From an uncultured Bartonella sp. (GTDB lineage Bacteria > Pseudomonadota > Alphaproteobacteria > Rhizobiales > Rhizobiaceae): a stretch of 64,000 nt of DNA. The DNA lies in the NCBI GenBank assembly GCA_946478665.1, contig CAMLCZ010000007.1:1-64000 (forward strand), given 5' to 3'. The notes beneath the pieces were generated by a model. The model had not been told where the DNA came from. It searched no databases and saw nothing but the letters and a program-made list of their open reading frames with translations. Positions 9,064 through 18,467 of the stretch are shown here, one piece after another; positions within the stretch are counted from its first letter, which is position 1, and each line of letters starts with the position of its first letter. A program made the translations under genes and the position numbers.

Positions 9064-9212
9064 TCAAAAAAGCTCCTGTCATTAAAGACCCGACCATCTT
9101 GACCCATAGCAGCCGGCAGCGAATGTTGTATTTTGTCAGGGGATTCCATAAGTGCCAAGAACAAAATGCAATTCTCGGCATAATTTATCAAAATTTGTTA
9201 CAATCTGTTTAA

Positions 9213-9674
9213 TTATTGGTGGTTTGTCCAGAGCTTTTTAAAACAAATCGCCTCTATTGCCTGACAAATTGCTGTGCAATCGGCCTGACCAAGCGCTGGA
9301 AGGCGATAAAGTGGCACGGATATCCCAAAATAAGTCAGTTTTTTCCCCGACGGAAAACGCTCATAATCATTTCCGAGTTCAACAATGAAATCTACGGCAA
9401 TTTCTGATAGAAATGGCATTTGATAGAGACCCGCACCTCTTATTTCGATACCGCCACGCAAAGTTTCAGGACACTGCCCGTAAAGCTTGCCATTTTTACT
9501 TGTTAGATCTGTGTAATCATCACTAACAAGGATACTATCCTTTTGTGCCCAGTGTGCCCGCTCCAAAAGTGATAGTGTCAAAACCGACTTACCACTACCC
9601 GACGCTCCAGCCAGAATTATACCTTTGTTGCCAATCTTCAGGCAATTTGCATGAATGGTTTTTACTGTCGACAC
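9213..9674 (-). CDS. hprK: HPr kinase/phosphorylase, short alphaproteobacterial form
   Basis: A 153-residue protein corresponding only to the C-terminal catalytic domain of HprK/P, as is normal in alphaproteobacteria. Walker A is GASGSGKS (residues 23-30). LVSDDYTDL and the signature ETLRGGIEIRGAGL follow. It phosphorylates the regulatory serine of HPr. It follows chvG by 11 nt, linking the two-component system to the PTS genes. Confidence 0.94.
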   Translation of the reverse strand: MSTVKTIHANCLKIGNKGIILAGASGSGKSVLTLSLLERAHWAQKDSILVSDDYTDLTSKNGKLYGQCPETLRGGIEIRGAGLYQMPFLSEIAVDFIVELGNDYERFPSGKKLTYFGISVPLYRLPALGQADCTAICQAIEAICFKKLWTNHQ

Positions 9675-9685
9675 GATCGTTTTCC

Positions 9686-11473
9686 CTATTTTTCAAGAGG
9701 CAAAACAATGGTGAAACGGGCGCCAAGCTTTTTATCTGGGTCATTTGGTGCCGTGATGTTTTCAGCGTTTAATGTGCCATTATGGGCCTCAATAATTTGC
9801 CGACTAATAGAAAGTCCTAGACCGGAATTTTGCCCGAAAGATTCCGCCCCCGGACGATCGGTATAAAAGCGTTCAAAAATACGATCTATGTTTTCTGCTC
9901 GAATTCCCGGTCCGTTATCTTCGACAGTAATAATAACTTTTGCCCCAACGCTGCGCATTGCAACGCGAATTTCACCATTTTCAGGGGGAATAAATGACCG
10001 TGCATTTTCAATAAGATTGGAAACAACCTGCCCTAACCGCAAATCATGCCCAGCAACGATATAGGGTTTTCCGCCATTACGCGGAGCAATATCCAATGCA
10101 ATATTGGCTGCAGTTTTATTGCGCCGCACTTCTCTCGACGCGCGAACAATACTTTCCAAAAGTGGTGTTAAATCAACCTTGTCGGAGTTTTCCCTCGCCA
10201 GCTCGGCATCAAGCCGCGAAGCGTCTGAAATATCGGTTATCAAACGATCAAGGCGGCGCACATCATGTTGTATAATATCAAACAGGCGTTTACGTGCGTC
10301 ATCTGTCTTTGCCAAAGGCAATGTTTCCACGGCACTGCGCAAAGACGTTAATGGGTTTTTCAATTCATGGCTGACATCGGCAGCAAACCGTTCGATCGCC
10401 TCAATACGTGTATAGAGTGCATCTGTCATATCGCGAATTGACGTTGACAAATGTCCAACCTCATCTTGCCTATCCGAGAAATTCGGAATTTCAACACGCT
10501 TGTTTGTTCCGTGCCGAACACGATCGGCTGCAGCAGATAATTTTCGTAATGGATTGGCTATTGTGTAGGCAAGGAATAACGACAACACCAGCAGAACCGC
10601 GGCAACAACTGCAAAAACCTTAAAAATTGCCAATCTTTCAGCCCGTACGATATTGTCAATATCAGAGCCGACAGTTGACAACAACAAGACGCCTACCACC
10701 GCATGATAACGTTGAACCGGCACTGCAACAGAAACAACCAGTTCACCCTGTGCATTGCGCCTTTGTGCTGTTGCAAGAAGTCCATTAACCGCCTTGACCA
10801 CTTCTGGATAAACAGCGCCATTGCCATTTGGCTGGTCATTATCCATGACAATATCACTGCCATAGATTGTGTTTGTAAACCAGTTGCGAAAGCGCTCAAA
10901 AAAACCAGGCTTATCTTCCACAATTGGCGGAAGATTATAGCTCAATACCTGTCCACTGGAATAAAGCACCCGAGAATCAAGCAGAAGATTGGCATCACGG
11001 TCATAGATACGGGCGCGTGTTGTCTGCGGTGAAATAACACGCCGCAAAAGCGGTGCCACCCTTACTGGATTAATGGGAAAATCCCAATTATCGGTGGATT
11101 CCGCTTTAGGGGTAATGCTTTGTCCAGCCTGCAACTCCATTAGTTTTTCAGGGTCAATCAGAATGGACGTTGTATCAACCGTAGCTGAAGCAGCAATTGC
11201 ACCGGCAATAATTTTTCCCTGTGTTCGCAAGGAGTCAATTTTTGCATCAATCAACCCGTCACGAAACTGGTTAAGATACATAATGCCGGCAACCAAAACA
11301 CATAGTGCGGCCAGATTGAGAATAACAATACGCCGTGTCAAACTGGAAAAGAACAATTGCTCGAAAAGGCGGTGTCCGCGCCTCCATAAACGCTGCGGAC
11401 GCGACTGTTTTCGGGATTGCTTAAGCTTTCCGCTGTGACTTTCCCTATCGGCTTGTTGTTCTTTATTGACCAT
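9686..11473 (-). CDS. chvG: Sensor histidine kinase ChvG (BvrS/BatS)
   Basis: A 595-residue inner-membrane kinase. In order: a basic cytoplasmic N-terminus; TM1 (about 47-67); a periplasmic sensor domain of ~210 residues; TM2 (about 282-303); HAMP; a HisKA domain with phospho-acceptor His in FAADVSHELKNPL (residue 369); and an HATPase domain with VSNLIENARSF, EDNGPGIR and GLGLSISRQI. I start at ATG 11473, 13 nt after GAAGG; a TTG at 11503 has no ribosome-binding site. In Brucella and Bartonella the pair controls envelope and host-interaction genes, probably in response to acid stress. Confidence 0.93.
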   Translation of the reverse strand: MVNKEQQADRESHSGKLKQSRKQSRPQRLWRRGHRLFEQLFFSSLTRRIVILNLAALCVLVAGIMYLNQFRDGLIDAKIDSLRTQGKIIAGAIAASATVDTTSILIDPEKLMELQAGQSITPKAESTDNWDFPINPVRVAPLLRRVISPQTTRARIYDRDANLLLDSRVLYSSGQVLSYNLPPIVEDKPGFFERFRNWFTNTIYGSDIVMDNDQPNGNGAVYPEVVKAVNGLLATAQRRNAQGELVVSVAVPVQRYHAVVGVLLLSTVGSDIDNIVRAERLAIFKVFAVVAAVLLVLSLFLAYTIANPLRKLSAAADRVRHGTNKRVEIPNFSDRQDEVGHLSTSIRDMTDALYTRIEAIERFAADVSHELKNPLTSLRSAVETLPLAKTDDARKRLFDIIQHDVRRLDRLITDISDASRLDAELARENSDKVDLTPLLESIVRASREVRRNKTAANIALDIAPRNGGKPYIVAGHDLRLGQVVSNLIENARSFIPPENGEIRVAMRSVGAKVIITVEDNGPGIRAENIDRIFERFYTDRPGAESFGQNSGLGLSISRQIIEAHNGTLNAENITAPNDPDKKLGARFTIVLPLEK

Positions 11474-11545
11474 CGAGCCGTTAAGACCTTCTTTCGCAAC
11501 CAACTAATTTACAAACTGATTTAAAACCGTGATAATTTTAAAGGG

Positions 11546-12268
11546 TTATGCTTCCCGAAAACGATAGCCCACCCCATAAAGGGTTTCAATCATTTCGAAG
11601 TCATCATCAACCTGTTTGAATTTCTTACGCAGTCTCTTGATATGGCTGTCTATTGTACGATCATCGACATACACCTGATCGTCATAGGCGGCATCCATCA
11701 ATGCATCACGACTTTTGACAACACCAGGGCGTTGCGCCAAAGCTTGCAAAATCAGAAATTCTGTAACAGTCAGAATAACCGGATCACCTTTCCATGTGCA
11801 TGTATGACGTTCCTGATCCATAACCAAATTGCCGCGTTCCAATGAGGTAGAGGTTTGAGCCCCCGGCTTGACTGGTTCTCCGCGCGCAGCAGCCCTGCGC
11901 AACACAGCCTTGACACGTTCAACCAGCAGACGTTGCGAGAATGGCTTGGTGATAAAATCATCGGCGCCCATCTTCAAACCGAACAATTCGTCAATCTCGT
12001 CATCTTTCGATGTCAGGAAAATGACAGGCAAGTCAGATTTCTGGCGCAAGCGGCGCAACAGCTCCATACCGTCCATACGCGGCATTTTAATATCGAAAAT
12101 AGCTAAATTTGGGGGTCTTGCTATTAATCCCTCTAATGCGGAAGCGCCATCGGTATATGTTTCGACCTTATAACCTTCCGACTCAAGGGCAATCGATACC
12201 GATGCCAGAATGTTGCGGTCATCATCGACAAGAGCGATCGTCTGTGTCGTTGTTGCAATATCTTTCAT
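11546..12268 (-). CDS. chvI: Response regulator ChvI (BvrR/BatR)
   Basis: A 240-residue OmpR-family regulator. The receiver domain has the acidic pocket (LVDDDRN), phospho-acceptor D59 in [12 protein letters not shown] and the conserved Lys in [10 protein letters not shown]. The C-terminal winged helix ends with [11 protein letters not shown] and TLYGVGYRF. It is the first gene of the chvI-chvG-hprK-manX-ptsH block, 72 nt upstream of chvG. Confidence 0.95.
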   Translation of the reverse strand: MKDIATTTQTIALVDDDRNILASVSIALESEGYKVETYTDGASALEGLIARPPNLAIFDIKMPRMDGMELLRRLRQKSDLPVIFLTSKDDEIDELFGLKMGADDFITKPFSQRLLVERVKAVLRRAAARGEPVKPGAQTSTSLERGNLVMDQERHTCTWKGDPVILTVTEFLILQALAQRPGVVKSRDALMDAAYDDQVYVDDRTIDSHIKRLRKKFKQVDDDFEMIETLYGVGYRFREA

Positions 12269-12616
12269 GTTCCTCGGCCCTTTCTATTGGCTTCACGAGC
12301 AAATACGCCAACCAACCAATATATATGTTATGTTTATTATATGGTTGGGTTTATGCGTTTTGCAAAACAAATGTGGTACAAATTGTGGCATTGGCGCTAA
12401 AACATATTGATAATACAAAGAAAATTCAAAATTTTTGCGATGAATAGTTGGCTATAGCAACTTGCTGTTCAATTCCTTTCTACCGAATTTGACCTTTTTA
12501 AATTTTATTTCAATCGATTAAATATTTGATTTTAAAATATTTTTCTGCTTCATATTTTACTGAGTGCCCACATATCTGTGGGCGCATTTGTTTTTGGGAG
12601 GTATAGCAGAGCTATT
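12269..12616. promoter_or_regulatory. Divergent chvI/pckA control region
   Basis: This 348-bp region must hold promoters for both genes. It contains an inverted repeat CCAACCA...TGGTTGG (about 12312-12349) flanking an AT-rich core, and a palindrome GTTTTGCAAAAC (12357-12368). In the pckA leader there is a hairpin GCCCACA/TGTGGGC (12566-12572 and 12577-12583, loop TATC) followed by a T-rich stretch and then GGGAGG (12596-12601). The hairpin could act as an attenuator or leader element, but this is inference. Confidence 0.45.
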
Positions 12617-14212
12617 ATGAAAGAAATTGGTATATTTAATCCAGCAGCATCATTAACGCATTTTGGTTTTAAAGATCTTGGAAATGTCTATTATAATTTA
12701 ACCACCCCATTGCTTTATGAAGAAGCAATCCGCCGCAATGAAGCAAAATTGACAGCGCAAGGTGCGCTTGTCGCCTATACTGGGCAGCATACTGGACGTT
12801 CTGCAAAAGATAAATTCATTGTCCGCACGGCTGAAACAGAACCCAATATATGGTGGGACAACAATAGCCCAATAAGCCAGCAGAATTTTGACCAATTATT
12901 TGCAGATTTTGTTGAGCATGCAAAAGGGCGTGACCTTTTTGTTGAAGATCTGATTGGTGGTGCCGACCACGATAATTCTCTGCGCGCACGCGTTGTTTCA
13001 GAATATGCTTGGCACGCCACTTTCATTCGCAATCTGCTAATTCGGCCTGATGAAAAAGATCTGAAAAGCTATGTCCCGCAAATGACCATTATCAATCTGC
13101 CTTCTTTCAGAGCAGATCCAAAACGCCATGGTGTTCGGTCAGAAACTGTTATTGCTTGCGATTTGACCCGTTTAATTGTGCTGATCGGTGGCACATCTTA
13201 TGCTGGCGAAATGAAAAAGTCTGTCTTTACAGCGCTAAACTATCTCTTGCCGATTAAAGGCGTTATGCCAATGCACTCTTCCGCCAATGAAGGTGCAAAA
13301 GGCGACACAGCTGTTTTCTTTGGTCTTTCAGGAACAGGCAAAACAACGCTTTCTGCTGATGCCAGCCGCACCCTGATTGGTGATGACGAACATGGCTGGG
13401 GCAATGAGGGCGTTTTCAACTTTGAGGGTGGCTGTTACGCAAAAGTTATCCGCCTTTCACAAGAAGCAGAGCCGGTTATTTATTCGACAACGCAACGCTT
13501 TGGCACAATATTGGAAAATGTTGTTGTTGATGAGCACCGCCAGCCGAATTTTGATGATGGTTCACTTACCGAAAATACCCGTGCTGCTTATCCGATAGAT
13601 TATGTTGATAATGCCAGCAGAACAGGAAAAGGTGGCCAACCAAAAAACATCATTATGCTAACGGCTGATGCTTTTGGTGTTATTCCACCAATTGCAAAGT
13701 TGACGCCAGCACAGGCAATGTATCATTTTCTATCGGGTTACACAGCAAAAGTTGCTGGTACAGAAAAAGGTGTTACTGAACCTGAAGCAACTTTTTCGAC
13801 CTGCTTTGGCGCACCATTCATGCCAAGACACCCTTCGGTTTACGGTAATTTGCTACGCCAGAAAATTGCAGACCATAAAGTGGACTGCTGGCTTATCAAC
13901 ACTGGTTGGACAGGTGGCCCCTATGGTGTTGGTCGCCGTATGCCAATTAAGGCAACACGTGCCCTTCTTGCAGCAGCGCTTGATGGTTCGCTTAAAAATG
14001 TAGAATTCCGTGAAGATCAAAATTTTGGATTTATGGTTCCAAAAGCTGTCGAGGGCGTTGATACCGGTATTCTTGACCCACGTTCAACATGGCAAGATAA
14101 AGCGGCCTATGATGCACAGGCTAAAAAACTTGCACAAATGTTTATCAAAAATTTTGATAAATTTGTCGCTCATGTTGACGATGACGTTAAAAACGCAGGC
14201 CCTAAGGCGTAA
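12617..14212 (+). CDS. pckA: Phosphoenolpyruvate carboxykinase (ATP)
   Basis: A 531-residue gluconeogenic enzyme that converts oxaloacetate and ATP to PEP and CO2. Motifs: [14 protein letters not shown] near the N-terminus, the kinase-1a P-loop [13 protein letters not shown], the PEPCK signature region around [24 protein letters not shown], and [15 protein letters not shown] use ATG 12617 ([10 protein letters not shown]), the normal N-terminus; an in-frame GTG at 12578 lies within a hairpin. GGGAGG is 15 nt upstream of the ATG, which is rather far. Adjacency to chvI/chvG and the PTS genes is the standard arrangement in this order. Confidence 0.97.
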   Translation: MKEIGIFNPAASLTHFGFKDLGNVYYNLTTPLLYEEAIRRNEAKLTAQGALVAYTGQHTGRSAKDKFIVRTAETEPNIWWDNNSPISQQNFDQLFADFVEHAKGRDLFVEDLIGGADHDNSLRARVVSEYAWHATFIRNLLIRPDEKDLKSYVPQMTIINLPSFRADPKRHGVRSETVIACDLTRLIVLIGGTSYAGEMKKSVFTALNYLLPIKGVMPMHSSANEGAKGDTAVFFGLSGTGKTTLSADASRTLIGDDEHGWGNEGVFNFEGGCYAKVIRLSQEAEPVIYSTTQRFGTILENVVVDEHRQPNFDDGSLTENTRAAYPIDYVDNASRTGKGGQPKNIIMLTADAFGVIPPIAKLTPAQAMYHFLSGYTAKVAGTEKGVTEPEATFSTCFGAPFMPRHPSVYGNLLRQKIADHKVDCWLINTGWTGGPYGVGRRMPIKATRALLAAALDGSLKNVEFREDQNFGFMVPKAVEGVDTGILDPRSTWQDKAAYDAQAKKLAQMFIKNFDKFVAHVDDDVKNAGPKA

Positions 14213-14233
14213 TAGCAAATTTTCATGTTATAG

Positions 14234-14262
14234 AAGCCCGCTATATTCAGCGGGCTTTTTTA
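14234..14262 (+). terminator. Terminator after pckA
   Basis: A perfect 9-bp stem AAGCCCGCT/AGCGGGCTT (14234-14242, 14249-14257) with a 6-nt loop, followed by TTTTTATTG. Confidence 0.9.
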
Positions 14263-14290
14263 TTGTTTAAAACGCCCCTATAATAACCGC

Positions 14291-14728
14291 ATGACTGATG
14301 AGACCCGAGATCTTTATATCAATGACAATATCCGCATACGCGAAAGCGATTTAGCGGAGAGTTTCATTCGCGCATCAGGTCCGGGTGGTCAAAATGTCAA
14401 TAAAGTTGCAACAGCGGTTCAACTGCGCTTCTCGGCCTATCGTGCTGGTTTAGAGCATGATATTTATGCGCGCCTGATAAAACTGGCTGGTAAGAAAGCA
14501 ACAAAAGAAGGCGAAATCGTTATTGAAGCGTCCCGTTTTCGTTTACAAGAAAGAAATCGTCAGGATGCACGTGATCGGCTTGTTGCCCTACTCAGCAAAG
14601 CTGCCGAACCGCCGCCAGCCAAACGTGTTAAAACCAAGCCAACAAAGAGTTCTATTGAGCGTCGTTTAAAAGCGAAAACAATCCGATCGGAAATCAAGAA
14701 GACCCGTTCGAAAATATCCGAGGATTGA
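14291..14728 (+). CDS. arfB: Alternative ribosome-rescue factor ArfB (YaeJ/ICT1 type)
   Basis: A 145-residue peptidyl-tRNA hydrolase. It has the release-factor motif GGQ at residues 32-34 (ASGPGGQNVNKVATAVQLRF) but lacks codon-recognition domains. It carries a highly basic C-terminal tail (KTKPTKSSIERRLKAKT...) that in this family enters the empty mRNA channel of stalled ribosomes. It has its own start after the pckA terminator. Confidence 0.93.
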   Translation: MTDETRDLYINDNIRIRESDLAESFIRASGPGGQNVNKVATAVQLRFSAYRAGLEHDIYARLIKLAGKKATKEGEIVIEASRFRLQERNRQDARDRLVALLSKAAEPPPAKRVKTKPTKSSIERRLKAKTIRSEIKKTRSKISED

Positions 14729-14857
14729 AATAAAAATTCTTGCCCTATCTCACATAATAGAAGGTGGAGCGTGCGCATCCGCTTAATGTGCCACTATACT
14801 GATAATTCATTTTCAGCGATTGCATCAGTGGGCGCATTTTCTTGAAAGGAGAATGCA

Positions 14858-15412
14858 ATGGGACTTTTTAATTTCGTAAAATCTGTTGGTGAAAAACTGG
14901 GACTTGGAGATGATCGTGCGCCAGATGCACAAAGCATTAAAACCGCGCTTGATGGTTTAAATCTTGGCACAGAAAATGTGAATGTTGCGGTTGAAAATGG
15001 AAAAGCCGTTTTGACAGGCCTCGTTAAAGATCAGGCAACTTTGGAAAAGGCTATCCTTGCTGTTGGCAATTTGCACAACATCGAGTCCGTCAATACAGAT
15101 AATTTACACGTACAGAATTCTGCACAAGCAGCAAATAATCAAACAACAAACACGACTCAAGCCAACCAAACGGCACAAGCAACATCTACCCCCTCAAATA
15201 CGTCCACAAGCGATGGTGGACAGGCCAAAGAACCGCATTTTTACGAAGTTAAAAAAGGCGACACACTTTGGAAAATTGCTGAAGAAGTTTACGGCAAAGG
15301 ACATGGCGACAAAAATAACATTATTTTTGAAGCAAACAAACCAATGCTTAAATCACCAGATAAAATTTTCCCCGGTCAAAAGCTTCGTATTCCAGAGCTT
15401 AATCAGGCTTAA
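14858..15412 (+). CDS. kbp: BON-LysM protein, Kbp/YgaU-like potassium-binding protein
   Basis: A 184-residue protein. A short N-terminal FNFVKSVGEKLGLG segment is followed by a BON domain (about 22-85), a Gln/Asn/Thr-rich linker (86-125) and a C-terminal LysM domain (YEVKKGDTLWKIAEEVYGKG...IFPGQKLRIP). The order is that of E. coli Kbp, a cytoplasmic K+ sensor; no signal peptide is evident. A strong AAAGGAG site precedes the ATG. The leader carries GTGGGCGCATTTT (14829-14841), resembling the pckA leader. The linker is longer than in E. coli. Confidence 0.85.
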   Translation: MGLFNFVKSVGEKLGLGDDRAPDAQSIKTALDGLNLGTENVNVAVENGKAVLTGLVKDQATLEKAILAVGNLHNIESVNTDNLHVQNSAQAANNQTTNTTQANQTAQATSTPSNTSTSDGGQAKEPHFYEVKKGDTLWKIAEEVYGKGHGDKNNIIFEANKPMLKSPDKIFPGQKLRIPELNQA

Positions 15413-15531
15413 TTTTTATAGCAAAATCTAGCACTTCGGTGATTGCTTTATCACTTTCTCGCGCATCCAAAATTTCTGAAAATGTTGTTTCATCGATGCG
15501 CGAGCGTAAAACGTTGTTGGATTAAATCGGT
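15399..15531 (-). other. Possible decayed coding remnant antisense to the kbp 3' end
   Basis: A minus-strand frame of about 43 codons ends at a TAA at 15399-15401 and overlaps the kbp end by 14 nt. Its residue mix (SRIDETTFSEILDARES, then KAITEVLDFAIKIK) looks protein-like, and it is preceded in frame by a stop. It has no start or ribosome-binding site. It could be the last piece of a lost gene or a coincidence. The same stretch contains a perfect inverted repeat CTCGCGCATC/GATGCGCGAG (15458-15467, 15495-15504). Nothing else was identified up to alkB. Confidence 0.25.
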
Positions 15532-15788
15532 CATAAACGAATAAAATAACAGGCAATATTTGTGGTGGTCGCATTTATTGTTGCCACCTTGCAATGTCAC
15601 GAAAACTCTTTTGTTGTGATCGTAGAAACTATATAGCGCACCACAGCCAAGCTATAGAACCGATGTTTCTATTCTGCCTTTATATCTTGTGTAATCTCAT
15701 GTTTCCATTCGGTCAGTCTGTGTCTTTGTGTGAAGAAATTGATGTCGTTTTGTTGTGATAAAGACAAAACAATTTTATTATACACGAC

Positions 15789-16403
15789 ATGGATATTTAC
15801 GGATTCGACTATTTTCCAAACTATTATAGCCGGCTTGAGCAAGAAGATTTGCTTAACGATATAAGGCATATTGTCAAAGAAGCACCGCTTATTACGCCTA
15901 TCATGCCAAAGACCGGAAAAGAAATGAGCGTGCGGCAAACCAATTGTGGCGAGCTTGGTTGGGTCACGGATAAAGAGCAAGGTTATCGTTATCAAAAAAA
16001 CCACCCAGTCACAGGGAAAGCTTGGCCGGATATTCCGCCGTCGTTACAAAACCTTTGGCAAAAATTATCTGGCTTTCCGCAACTGGCAGAAGCTTGTCTT
16101 ATCAATTTTTATGCACCGCAAGCACGCATGGGCATGCATCAGGATAAAGATGAAATGGAATTGAAAGCACCGGTTATTTCTATTTCATTGGGTGATAGCT
16201 GTCTTTTCCGCATAGGAACCACCGAAAAACAAGGTAAAACACATTCAATACGTTTAAACAGTGGCGATGTTATTATGTTTGGTGGCAAGGCACGTCTTGC
16301 TTACCACGGTGTTGATAGAATTTATCCCAATACGTCTACACTATTAAAGGTACCTGGCCGCGTTAATCTCACTTTGCGGCGTATTTCACCTATTTCCAAC
16401 TAA
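15789..16403 (+). CDS. alkB: Alkylated-DNA repair dioxygenase AlkB
   Basis: A 204-residue Fe(II)/2-oxoglutarate dioxygenase that oxidatively removes 1-methyladenine and 3-methylcytosine lesions. The iron ligands are visible: H117 and D119 in MHQDKDE, and H173 in AYHGVDRI. The 2-oxoglutarate-binding signature RxNxTxR is R191-R197 (RVNLTLR). Length is slightly below E. coli AlkB (216). The gene is intact although its 3' 311 bp belong to a tandem duplication whose second copy is decayed. Confidence 0.93.
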   Translation: MDIYGFDYFPNYYSRLEQEDLLNDIRHIVKEAPLITPIMPKTGKEMSVRQTNCGELGWVTDKEQGYRYQKNHPVTGKAWPDIPPSLQNLWQKLSGFPQLAEACLINFYAPQARMGMHQDKDEMELKAPVISISLGDSCLFRIGTTEKQGKTHSIRLNSGDVIMFGGKARLAYHGVDRIYPNTSTLLKVPGRVNLTLRRISPISN

Positions 16404-16989
16404 TAACAGCCATCTGCAAGATGCAAAACACTTCGCATCAAGCAACAGATATTTCCCTATCCAATAGCTATTGTTACATTAAAATAGTTGTTGTCCCTCA
16501 ACTGGGTAGACTTAAAAATCGTATTTCTATTACGATACAACTTGTCTTATTAATTTGTATGTACTGCAAGTGCGCACGGGCATGCATCAGGAAAAAGATG
16601 AAAGGAATTGAAAGCACCGGTTATTTCTATTTCATTGGGTGATAGCTGTCTTTTTCCACATAGGAACCACTGAAAAACAAGGTAAAACACATTCAATACG
16701 TTTAAACAGTGGCGACGTTATTATGTTTGGTGGCAAGGCACGTCTTGCTTACCACGGTGTTGATAGAATTTATCCCAATACGTCTACACTATTAAAGGTA
16801 CCTGGCCGCGTTAATCTCACTTTGCGGCGTATTTCACCTATTTCCAACTAATAACAGCCATCTGCAAGATGAAAAACGCTTCGCATCAAGCAACAGATAT
16901 TTCCCTATTCAATAGCTATTGTCGCATTAAAATAGTTGTTGTCCCACAACTGGGTAGACTTAAAAAATCGTATCTTTACTGCGATACAA
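16093..16989 (+). repeat. Tandem duplication (2 x ~448 bp) spanning the 3' end of alkB
   Basis: Copy 1 is 16093-16540 and copy 2 is 16541-16989; both begin cttgtcttat and end cgatacaa. Each contains the last ~311 bp of alkB, its stop and about 137 bp of downstream DNA. The copies differ by a dozen changes in the first ~140 bp (two 1-bp indels), by about one base over the next ~175 bp, and by several in the last ~100 bp. Confidence 0.92.
16541..16851 (+). pseudogene. alkB 3' fragment (duplicated, frameshifted)
   Basis: The second copy has no N-terminal half of AlkB. It carries a 1-bp deletion (gaaatgg to gaaagg, near 16602) and a 1-bp insertion in a T run (near 16653). The final 66 codons, with H173 and the RxNxTxR motif, remain open and unchanged in amino acid sequence. 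It cannot make an active dioxygenase because the HxD motif is out of frame and changed (GATAAA to GAAAAA at the Asp codon region). Confidence 0.88.
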
Positions 16990-17043
16990 ATAACTTAAAA
17001 ATTCACACCATAAAATGCTTATAAATATACTTACAAATTAGTG

Positions 17044-17073
17044 TAGGCGAATATCACTCGGTATATTCGCCTA
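17044..17073 (-). terminator. Inverted repeat after the PCu(A)C gene, possible terminator
   Basis: A perfect 11-bp stem TAGGCGAATAT/ATATTCGCCTA (17044-17054, 17063-17073) with an 8-nt loop lies 17 nt past the stop. The T-tract on the minus strand is weak. Confidence 0.5.
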
Positions 17074-17089
17074 GCTTATCAGGCTCAAT

Positions 17090-17629
17090 TTAGTGATTGT
17101 GCATTTCATGTTGCATGGGCTTAGCATCGTGGTTTCGGGCTCCCATAGCCTTAACATGAAAGACCACATCGACACTTCCTGCTTTTTCAAAAACGAGTTT
17201 ACTTTTTATTTCATCACCTTCTTTTAAAGGCTTTGAAATATCAATAAACATAACGTGCATTTTGTCAGGACTAAAAGCAACTTTTCCACCTGCTGGAATT
17301 TGAACACCATCTACAACTGGACGCATTTCCATAACTTTACCATCAACGCGCATAACATGGATTTCTGTTTTATTAGAAAGTTCTGACGATACGGAAACAA
17401 GGCGGTCTTTCGTTTTGCCATTATTGATAATCGTTAGATAACCACCTGCCACTTTGGCACTATCTGGTATTGCACGTGACCATGGGTCTACAACCTCAAT
17501 ATCACCAATTTTATAACTTTGTGCAAAAGCAGCGTTGATTTGTGAGAAAAATACAATTGATGCCAAGGCCATTAAAGTTGCAACAAACAGCTTGTAACCC
17601 GACAATCCTTTTAACGAAACATACGACAT
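17090..17629 (-). CDS. Periplasmic copper chaperone PCu(A)C
   Basis: A 179-residue secreted protein. A signal peptide (about 1-36, ALASIVFFSQINAAFAQ) is followed by the PCu(A)C cupredoxin-like domain. Copper ligands follow the H-X10-M...H-X-M pattern: H91 and M102, then MHVM (H125, M127). The C-terminal tail is His/Met-rich (HDAKPMQHEMHNH), a likely extra copper site. These proteins deliver Cu(I) to cytochrome oxidase. I use ATG 17629, with GGAG 6 nt upstream, rather than the TTG at 17641. The next gene is also copper-family-like. Confidence 0.9.
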   Translation of the reverse strand: MSYVSLKGLSGYKLFVATLMALASIVFFSQINAAFAQSYKIGDIEVVDPWSRAIPDSAKVAGGYLTIINNGKTKDRLVSVSSELSNKTEIHVMRVDGKVMEMRPVVDGVQIPAGGKVAFSPDKMHVMFIDISKPLKEGDEIKSKLVFEKAGSVDVVFHVKAMGARNHDAKPMQHEMHNH

Positions 17630-17730
17630 AGGACGCTCCAATATCTATCTGAAAAAAGCCACTAAAGTTAAAATAATTTTTCAGATCATTTGATGAATAA
17701 TGATTAAATCAGATGAAATTATACACTGAT

Positions 17731-18132
17731 TCAACTTGTCAATGAAAGTTTATTTCGCTTGGGCGGTGCGCGCACATCCTGATTGACCGTATATTGGCTG
17801 TTCCATCGATCAATAACAGTTATCAATTGCAATGCAGAGCTTTTCCGCATTGAAATAACAATAAATGCCCCATTTGGTTGGTAATCGGCAGCCACTGCAG
17901 TTAGAATACAGCCACCAACACAACATATTGGTAAATCATTTTGATTAGAACGGGGATAGTGTTGATATTTGGAACAAATATCACTGCCGTAAATGTCATA
18001 CGCAACTTGATGGGTTACAGGCTGCGCCACAGACATAACCATGGCTTGTAATACAATAGCCACAGCCAGCATAAAACGCGCCAAAATATGACCTATTTTA
18101 TACCGCTGGTTATTGTACACAGCCCCCATCAT
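17731..18132 (-). CDS. Small secreted Cys protein, DUF2946-like
   Basis: About 133 residues: an N-terminal hydrophobic segment (FMLAVAIVLQAMVMSVAQ), several cysteines including CCVGGC, and a C-terminal RAPP motif. The arrangement resembles DUF2946 proteins that often neighbour copper-handling genes; similarity is by pattern only. The start is uncertain: ATG 18132, ATG 18129 and TTG 18141 all lack a clear ribosome-binding site. It lies 19 nt after the Lrp-domain gene and ~100 nt before the PCu(A)C gene on the same strand. Confidence 0.5.
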   Translation of the reverse strand: MMGAVYNNQRYKIGHILARFMLAVAIVLQAMVMSVAQPVTHQVAYDIYGSDICSKYQHYPRSNQNDLPICCVGGCILTAVAADYQPNGAFIVISMRKSSALQLITVIDRWNSQYTVNQDVRAPPKRNKLSLTS

Positions 18133-18151
18133 AGCGATCAAATCATATGAC

Positions 18152-18388
18152 TTAGAAAGCTGTGAATGTTAATGTGGTTAAAGACCGTGTGATACCGGGA
18201 ATATCCAAAATATTATCATTAATGAATTTGCCGATATCTTTACCTTCTTCAATATAGATCTTGGCTAAAAGCTCAAACTCACCGCTGGTAGAATAAAGTT
18301 CTGAAACAATCTCGCGTTCATAAAGTGTGTTTGCAACATTATAGGCCGTGCCCGGAGCACACTGTAATTGGATAAAGATTGGCTTCAT
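18152..18388 (-). CDS. Stand-alone Lrp/AsnC ligand-binding (RAM) domain protein
   Basis: A 78-residue protein equal to the C-terminal RAM domain of Lrp/AsnC regulators (MKPIFIQLQCAPGTAYNVA...ELYSTSGEFELLAKI), with no helix-turn-helix. Such small proteins are common in Hyphomicrobiales and may bind amino acids or modulate full-length Lrp proteins. AAAGGAG 7 nt upstream supports the ATG at 18388. It is divergent from araC across a region with three direct repeats. Confidence 0.88.
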   Translation of the reverse strand: MKPIFIQLQCAPGTAYNVANTLYEREIVSELYSTSGEFELLAKIYIEEGKDIGKFINDNILDIPGITRSLTTLTFTAF

Positions 18389-18467
18389 ATTAAGTCTCCT
18401 TTACACACACCAACGCATGAACCGACAAAGAAATCAACACCTTTGAAAAATAGGGTGTATCAAGATT

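Noticed and set aside
12109..12447. A 112-codon frame on the + strand across the chvI start and the intergenic region
   Set aside because: It starts within chvI, has no ribosome-binding site and shows no protein-like character.
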